Program-made: the position numbers and the translations under genes
Assembly: GCF_036850765.1 (NCBI RefSeq)
Contig: NC_089491.1
Location: 127,362,766 to 127,426,765 of the forward strand
DNA length: 64,000 nt
Direction: 5' to 3'
From: Saccopteryx bilineata
Lineage: Eukaryota; Chordata; Mammalia; Chiroptera; Emballonuridae
Shown here: one piece after another, positions 58,170 through 64,000 of the stretch
Numbering within the stretch: the stretch's first letter is position 1
Layout of the letters: each line of letters begins with the position of its first letter
Notes under the pieces: model-generated
Told to the model about the DNA's origin: nothing
The model's input: the letters and a program-made list of their open reading frames with translations, nothing else
The model's database searches: none

Positions 58170-58222
<53 letters not shown>
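58170..58222 (+). repeat. (TA)n microsatellite
   Basis: About 26 TA units followed by a short (CA) run, at the ORF1/5'UTR side of the old L1. Confidence 0.95.
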
Positions 58223-58229
<7 letters not shown>

Positions 58230-58935
58230 AGCCTTGCAGGGTCCAATGCTGCAGCTCCTGAGCTGTGTTCTCTAGGAATATCCCTTGTGTGGGTTATGTG
58301 AACCTTCCTGTTATAATTAGTTTGGTTGTTCTTTGCTCATTTGTGTGTGAGATCAACCTCAGGCTGACTAATTGTAAAGCTCAACCCTAAACACAGCATA
58401 CATTGCTGATCACACATAGCCGAAACCACCTCAGCAGGGATTGGTACCTGTGAAGATCTGTCTTGGACTATGCCAATTTTGAAGTTTATTGGATCTTGTT
58501 CTGATGTTATCTAAGGCTGGCAACTGGGTGTGTTGCTTTTGGGCTTTATGGGAGGGACTCAGGGGCAGGCCACAGTAAAATCCTGCCTGTGACTGGCATT
58601 CGGCAAACTGAAGCTATGAGTGATCCACAGTTTGTGGATGCCTCTGCTCAGCCTGGGTGAACACATAAAGAACAAAGCTGTCCATCAAGGCTATTTTTTA
58701 ACAGAACTGGGCATGAAGGTAGGTCAACAAGTCTCAAAGCATTCTAAAATTTCCTCTTCCTGACTTACTTTCTGGCTCTCTCTTAAGCACAATCATTGAA
58801 AGAGCCTCTGGCTGTACTTGAGTTGCATGAGATAAGTTCACAGTGAATATGTATCAATCTCTGGTGTGAAAATAACACAAATAAAGCTGATAATCAATAT
58901 TAAATATCATACTCTGTTCATATAAAATAAGCATA

Positions 58936-59237
58936 ATTTTTTTAAGTGAGAGGAGGGGAGATAGAGAGACAGAATCCCACATGTGTCTTAATTGGGATCT
59001 ACCCAGCATCCCTTGTCTGGGGCAGATGCTCAAATCAACCAAGCTATACTCAGTGTCTGAGGTCAACTCTAGAACCAATCGAGCCACTGGCTGCAAGAAT
59101 GGAAGAGAGAGAGAAGGGGAAGAGGGAGGGGAAGAGAAGCATATAGTTGTTTCTCATGTGTGTCCTGACCAGGGAACAAACCCAGGAGTTCTGCATGCTG
59201 AGCTGACACTCTATCCACCGAGAAGACCAACCAAGGC
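58936..59237 (-). mobile_element. tRNA-derived SINE, type D older variant, antisense
   Basis: 'gtgagaggaggggagatagagagacag' tail block (the same variant as at 33461), shortened core, box B complement 'cctgaccagggaacaaaccc', head complement ending 'agaccaaccaaggc'. No clear target duplication. Confidence 0.8.
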
Positions 59238-59408
59238 TCAGAAGTTTTTCATAATGATACTTGCCAGCATTTTCAGGTTGCAGTGAAATATGAGAACCTT
59301 AGTACATGATAAGGAGAGATAAATTAGGTAATACTTGTAAAGATTAGTTTGGCAATCTACATCCAGGAATTTTTATCTCAAGATTAATAGTGTAATAAGA
59401 AAATAACA

Positions 59409-61741
59409 GATGACATCAGAGTAATGGCGCTGTAAGGAGCGATACTGATAAATCTCCCCCAAAACTCAACAAGATCTTCAACCAGAAACAGAAAAATCTA
59501 TCCTTGGAGCCTCCAGATGTTCCACTACCCACAAAGGTATGGTCGAGCGAAAAATTGGCTAAATATATAACCAGACCCCAAAGGAAATAAGGAGGAAGAA
59601 ACACTCCGCCTTCCTCACTAACCTAAATAAGGGCTGCTTTCACTGGGAACTGAGAGTATAGGAACTAAGGCAGGCAAAGGGGGTGAATAGATCCAGGCTG
59701 CAGCACAAACGACCAAACCAGGCTGTGGCATGGAGATCTAAGCTGAGGAAAAACTGCTTGTGGCAACCCAGTCAATACAAGCTAACGCTCGCGCCAAACC
59801 CAGACAAAGAAAGGTACTCGGGACAGCCATTCGCCCGATCTCCTGGTCAGTATGCGCAGATAGTGGGCAAGAGATTCTTGTAGAGCCCCAGGAGTGGGCG
59901 CCCATGTTACCTGACAGAGGGACAGAGTCAGAGGCCTTTGTGTGGGCCAAAAGCAGAATCTCGAGGCTACCCAAGCACCCTGAAAAAACCACGCACAGGG
60001 AGAGAGCGAGAGCTAATTCCAACGCTGGAACTTTTCCGTGTGGGCGGGGTCTCACTCAGATTGTGAGGCGGCCGGCCTGATATCCTGGTTGGCACACACG
60101 GAGAGTGGGTGAGAGATTCCTCTGAGTGCCTCAGATGTGGGCACCCATGTTCCCGGACAGAGGGCCAGAGTAAGGGGCCTTTGTGTGGGCCGAAACCAGA
60201 ATCTCGGGGTTGCCCCAGCACCCTGAAAATGCCATGCATGGGGAGGGAGCGAAAGCTAATTCCAATGCTGGAACTTTTCCATGCGGGCGGAGGTCTCATT
60301 AGGAGTGAGAGGTGGCCAACCTGCTTCATATCCTGGTCAGCGTGCACAGATAGTGAGCAAGAGATTACTCTGAGTGCCCCAGGAGTGGGTGCCTGCCCAT
60401 GTTACCGGACAGAGGGGCAGAGTCAGAGGTCTCTGTGTGGGTGGAAGCCTCACCTGATTATGCTAGCAGCTCTAACTGATTGAGCCTTACCCAGAGCCCT
60501 GCGCTGAGTGAGAATAGAGTGGGAATTTGCCAGCTCTTTGAGCCTCTTGCTCTCCAGACATAGGCAGCAGCAACCCCATAGTAGGACCATCAGGCCACTA
60601 ATTCAAGAAGGAAAGACTAGGAGAGAGGCTCCGGGAACACGGACTCTCTCACTGTCAGAGCCTACAAATGCTAATGAGCCTCGACTGCCAACGAGACTGA
60701 AGCCCAATATATGACATCGCCATAGAGACTTATCAACTGCAAACCTCTATCTAAGCAAGCCACAGGGGCAGAACTCGGGGTATAGAGTCACTGACCAGGA
60801 AGAAGGAGAGAAAAGAAAAAGCAAGAAGATAACCTCTCAAAATCAAGAATAATCAACAGACTTTATAACCTATCCCATTTTATTATATTTGTTCGTTTGT
60901 TTCTCTTATCTTCATTCTTGATACTTTTTTTCCTCCTCCAATTTGGCCGATTAACTCTCTGCCGGTCTTACTCTCTCCTCTCCTTGAACTACACTACCCA
61001 TAAGTGTTACATCTCCCATTGTCTTTTCATTCTTCTTCCTTTCTCTCTATGAGGGTTGCACTCCAAAACCCTTAACTCTCTCTCTCTCTCCTTTTTTTTA
61101 TTTTTTCTTCTTTTAGTGGTTCCTTTTTTTTTCTCTTTCTTTTCTCCTTTTATATTAGTTTCTTCCTTTCTCCTTTACGTCTCCTCTCATTCAATCCTCA
61201 ATAACAAACAAATTATTTTATCTGGAAATCAAACTTATGTTTGTGGTGCTTTGGGGGTTTTTTCCTTTGCTTTTTTAACTCACAAGCAGTACTTCAAACC
61301 CTGGCTTTCCATTTTATCTAGTTCTTGTTCTACTAAATACAATAGTAATTTTTTAATTTTCCCCCCTTTTTTCTGTTTCTCTCTTGTTTCTCTCATCATA
61401 TCTCCTAGTCAACCAACACCTAAAAGCAAATCATTTTATTCTTGACCCAAATTTATCCTTATTTGCATTTTGTGGGTCCATACCCCTTTTTTGTCCCTTT
61501 ATTACCTCTCCCTAACTCAGGCCCTCCATTATAGGTATTTTTTGTTCTATTTAGCACAATATAATTCATAGTTCACACAAGATTTTCTCAAGAAGGAGGG
61601 GAGAGGAGAGGAGAAGAAAAAAAGAAGAGGGGGAAATATTAAAAAAAAATTTTTTTAATTCTTTTTTATTTTTTATTTTTATTTTTTTACCTTTTTATTC
61701 TTTATTAATTCTCATTAATACTATCAACAAACCACCCTCAG
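59409..61741 (+). promoter_or_regulatory. 5'UTR of the second L1, with a monomer-type promoter block
   Basis: About the first 120 bp and everything from about 60482 on align by eye with the 5'UTR of the intact L1. The middle (about 59540-60480) is unrelated to it and contains the tandem units listed separately. The T/C-rich tract before ORF1 is kept but shorter. Confidence 0.75.
59838..60450 (+). repeat. Tandem promoter monomers, about 245 bp, 2.5 copies
   Basis: Units begin at 59838 ('atctcctggtcagtatgcgc'), 60080 ('atatcctggttggcacacac') and 60328 ('atatcctggtcagcgtgcac'), giving periods of 242 and 248 bp. Each contains 'gcccatgttacc/cccatgttcccgg', 'gacagaggg.cagagt', 'ctttgtgtgggcc' and, in the first two, 'gagctaattccaacgctggaacttttcc' or its variant. 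The third stops after 'gtctctgtgtgggtgg'. The units are CpG-containing and moderately GC-rich. Confidence 0.85.
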
Positions 61742-62640
61742 ATGCCATTAAGGAAGAGGAAATCAAATATCATGGATACAAAAGAAAGAGAGGTAACACA
61801 GAGAGATGAGAAAAAATCTATGGAGAAAAAACTTAATATATTAGAAACCTTGGGGCTAAATGACAGAGAATTTAAAATAGAAATCTTAAAAATACTCAGA
61901 GATATACAAGAAAACACAGAAAGGCAATGTAGGGAGCTCAGAAAACAACTCAATGAACACAAAGAATATATTACCAAGGAAATTGAAACTATAAAAACAA
62001 ATCAAGCAGAAATGAAAAACTCAATTCACGAGCTGAAAAACGAGGTAACAAGATTAGCTAATAGAACAGGCCCAACAGAAGGTAGAATTAGTGAAATAGA
62101 AGACAAACAACTTGAGGCACAACAGAGAGAAGAAGAAAGAGACTCAAAAATTTTAAAAAATGAGATAGCCCTACAGGAATTGTCTGATTCCATCAAAAAG
62201 AATAACATAAGAATAATAGGTATATCAGAGAGAGGGAGAGAGAGAGAGAAAATGGAATAGAGAACATATTCAAACAAATAATAAATGAGAACTTCCCAAG
62301 CCTGTGGAAAGAATGAAAGCCTCAAATTCAAAAAGCAAACAGAACTTCGAGTTTTCTTAACCCCAACAAACTTACTCCAAGGCACATTATAATGACATTG
62401 GCACAAACCGATGGCAAAGAAAAAATTCTCAAGGCAGCCAGGGAAAAGAAGAATAAAACATATAAAGGAAGGCCCATTAGATTATCATCAGATTTCTCAA
62501 CAGAAACTCTGGAAGCTAGTAGAGAGTGGACCCCAATATATAAAGTCCTGAAAGAGAGGAACTTTCAGCCATGAATACTATACCCATCAAAGCTATCCTT
62601 CAAATATGAAGGAGAAATAAAAAAAACATTCACAGATACA
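61742..62640 (+). pseudogene. LINE-1 ORF1, broken
   Basis: Same start and order as the intact ORF1. The frame is open for 172 codons (61742-62260). At about 62228-62250 a purine run has expanded into (GA)n and shifted the frame, and a TAG follows. Further damage includes a TGA where the intact protein has Arg in FQPR (near 62571). Coiled coil and half of the RRM could still be made. The C-terminal domain could not. Confidence 0.9.
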
Positions 62641-62654
62641 GAAAAGATGAGGGA

Positions 62655-62857
62655 TGCCTGACCTGTGGTGGCGCAGTGGATAAAGCGTCGACCTGGAAAC
62701 ACTGAGGTCGCCGGTTCAAAACCCTGGGCTTGCCTGGTCAAGGCACATATGGGAGTTGATGCTTCCTGCTCCTCCCTCCCCCTTCTCTCTCTCTCTCTCT
62801 CTCACTCTCTCTCCTCTCTAAAAATTAATAAAAAAAAAAAATTAAAAAAAAAAAAAA
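62655..62857 (+). mobile_element. tRNA-derived SINE, type B, young
   Basis: High-similarity type B copy ('cctgacctgtggtggcgcag', box B 'ggttcaaaacc', (CT)n, A-rich tail). Perfect 15-bp target duplication AGAAAAGATGAGGGA at 62640-62654 and 62858-62872, just past the old ORF1 stop. Confidence 0.96.
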
Positions 62858-63100
62858 AGAAAAGATGAGGGAATTTATCATCAGAAAACCCCCACTCCAG
62901 GAATTACTAAAGGGGGTTCTCCAACCAGATACAAAGAACAACAACAACAACAAAAAACCACGAGTAAAAGTTCCAAAAAAAGCACAATAAAACCAAATTT
63001 AAACTGTGACAACAACAAAAAAAAGGGGGGAAAGAGGATGGAGATTAACAGTAGCAAAGGATGATGGAGTGCAAAAGTACTCACAAGATAGTGCACTACA

Positions 63101-63455
63101 GCCTGACTGGGAAGTGGCACAGTGGATAGAGCATCGGACTGGGATGCGGAAGACCCAGGTTTGAGACCTTGAGGACACCAGCTTAAGTGAGGGCTCATCT
63201 GGTTTGAGCAAAAGCTCACCAGCTTGAGCCCACGGTTGCTGGCTCAGGCAAGGGGTTACTCGATCTGCTGAAGGCCCACGGTCAAGGCACATATGAGAAG
63301 GCAATTAATGAACAATTAAGGTGTTACAATGTGCAACGAAAAAATAATGATTGATGCTTCTCATCTCTCCATTCCTGTCTGTATGTCCCTGTCTATCCCT
63401 CTCTCTGACTCTCTCTCTCTCTCTGCCTATTTAAAAAAAAAAAAAAAAAAAAAAA
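63101..63455 (+). mobile_element. tRNA-derived SINE, type A, young
   Basis: Complete type A copy with a 25-bp-class poly(A). Perfect 16-bp target duplication AAGATAGTGCACTACA at 63085-63100 and 63456-63471. It splits the spacer ORF region of the second L1. Confidence 0.96.
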
Positions 63456-63537
63456 AAGATAGTGCACTACAATGAACAAGTTAGGAACTCTTTTCATTAC
63501 TTAATGGTAACCACCATTGAAAAAACAACCACAAGAA

Positions 63538-63875
63538 AAAGGAACCCTCATACACTCTTGGTGGGAATGAAAGTAGTACAACCATTATGGAAGAAAGTAT
63601 GGTGGTTCCTCAAAAAACTGAAAATTGAACTACCTTATGACCCAGCAATCCCTCTACTGGGTATATACCCCCAAAACTCAGAAACATTGATATGTAAAGA
63701 CACATGCAGCCCCATGTTTATTGCAGCATTGTTCACAGTGGCCAGGACATGGAAACAACCAAAAAGCCCGTCAATAGATGACTGGATAAAAAAGATGTGG
63801 CATATACACTATGGAATACTACTCAGCCATAAGAAATGATGACATCGGATCATTTACAGCAAAATGGTGGGATCT
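63538..63875 (+). pseudogene. LINE-1 ORF2, C-terminal remnant after internal deletion
   Basis: At about 63535 the spacer sequence ('aacaaccacaag') joins directly to sequence equivalent to 26955 of the intact L1 ('aaaaaggaaccctcat'). This removes the endonuclease, the reverse transcriptase and the first Cys of the C-terminal motif. The remnant runs in frame through [12 protein letters not shown] and [11 protein letters not shown] to the part equivalent to 27290, where a SINE interrupts it. Confidence 0.88.
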
Positions 63876-64000
63876 TTTTTTTTTTTTTTTTGTATTTTTC
63901 TGAAGCTGGAAACGGGGAGAGACAGTCAGACAGACTCCCGCATGTGCCCGACTGGGATTCATCTGGCACGCCCACCAGGGGTGATGCTCTGCCCACCAGG
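63876..64000 (-). mobile_element. tRNA-derived SINE, type D, antisense, cut by window end
   Basis: Poly(T) run, 'ctgaagctggaaacggggag', then the GC-rich core 'cccaccaggggtgatgctctg'. Young-looking. The head and any target duplication lie beyond the window. Confidence 0.9.

Larger units (their letters stand above)
51822..58800 (-). mobile_element. Near-complete old LINE-1, antisense
   Basis: Reading leftwards on the minus strand: 5'UTR (about 58225-58800), ORF1 (about 56800-58100), endonuclease (about 55700-56800), reverse transcriptase (53600-55700), ORF2 C-terminus (52150-53600) and 3'UTR (51830-52150). Many stops and indels destroy both frames. It is interrupted by VES-like SINEs, a type B SINE, a type D SINE and a mariner-type MITE, all younger than the L1. 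The left end is AT-rich; a target duplication was not found. Confidence 0.75.
59409..64000 (+). mobile_element. Second young-lineage LINE-1, defective, runs off the window
   Basis: It begins with the CRE-like/YY1-like start (TGACATCA, then TAATGGCGC), followed by a 5'UTR with a distinct promoter block and the shared T/C-rich part. A broken ORF1 (61742-62640) and spacer follow, then a large internal deletion and the last part of ORF2 (63538-63875). Three SINEs are nested in it: type B at 62655, type A at 63101 and type D at 63876 (cut by the window end). ORF1 is close to that of the intact copy (by eye about 90% identical or better over the N-terminal 160 codons), so the two are sister lineages. 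Confidence 0.9.

Noticed and set aside
1..64000. CRISPR arrays, operons, phage or plasmid features
   Set aside because: Sequence composition, SINEs, L1s and target duplications are those of a mammalian nuclear genome; the regular repeats seen are microsatellites or L1 monomers.

Overview
The window is repeat-dense mammalian DNA with no host protein-coding gene or structural RNA gene that I can support. The best guess for the source is a bat, and among bats a rhinolophoid (horseshoe or leaf-nosed type). That guess rests on the three abundant tRNA-derived SINE types here (called A, B and D below), which I recall from rhinolophoid bat sequence. It also rests on an older vesper-bat-type (VES-like) SINE and on short Tc1/mariner-type elements. 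No database was searched, so genus and chromosomal location are unknown. The window is either intergenic or inside a very large intron.

Layout. 1-13 kb: fragments of ancient L1, a MIR, a decayed pogo/Tigger-type transposase (about 8.4-8.9 kb) and SINEs. 13.04-19.53 kb: one old L1 insertion on the minus strand with a 5' inversion. ORF2 is split at the FADD reverse-transcriptase motif, the whole unit is bracketed by a 14-bp target-site duplication, and later SINEs and L1 scraps interrupt it. 19.85-27.64 kb: a full-length plus-strand LINE-1 with both ORFs open, the expected endonuclease and reverse-transcriptase residues, a GC-rich promoter, a poly(A) tail and a perfect target-site duplication. 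It sits inside the 3' end of a still older antisense L1. 27.7-41.8 kb: the quietest part, with a Tigger-like element, SINEs, MIR, an L2 3' end and a mariner-type element. 41.85-43.09 kb: a SINE whose tail was later hit by a small 5'-inverted L1. 44.4-51.8 kb: old L1, SINEs and two antisense LTR-like segments. 51.8-58.8 kb: a nearly complete old L1 on the minus strand carrying several SINEs and a 73-bp mariner-type MITE. 59.4-64 kb: a second L1 of the young lineage with a different, tandem-monomer promoter module. Its ORF1 is broken, two SINEs are inserted in it, most of ORF2 is deleted, and a further SINE runs off the window end.

How the parts relate. The only functional genes visible are the two LINE-1 ORFs at 22.2-27.4 kb. 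ORF1p (RNA-binding trimer) and ORF2p (endonuclease plus reverse transcriptase) would together copy the L1 RNA, and in trans the A-tailed SINEs found throughout. Target-site duplications and insertions within insertions give a relative order: ancient L1M/L2/MIR, then the old 5'-inverted L1 and the 52-58 kb L1, then SINE types D, A and B, then the full-length L1. The most noteworthy observations are the exchange of 5'UTR modules between the two young-lineage L1 copies (including mouse-like tandem monomers), an unusually long inter-ORF spacer with a short ORF that overlaps the ORF2 start, and two clear twin-priming structures.
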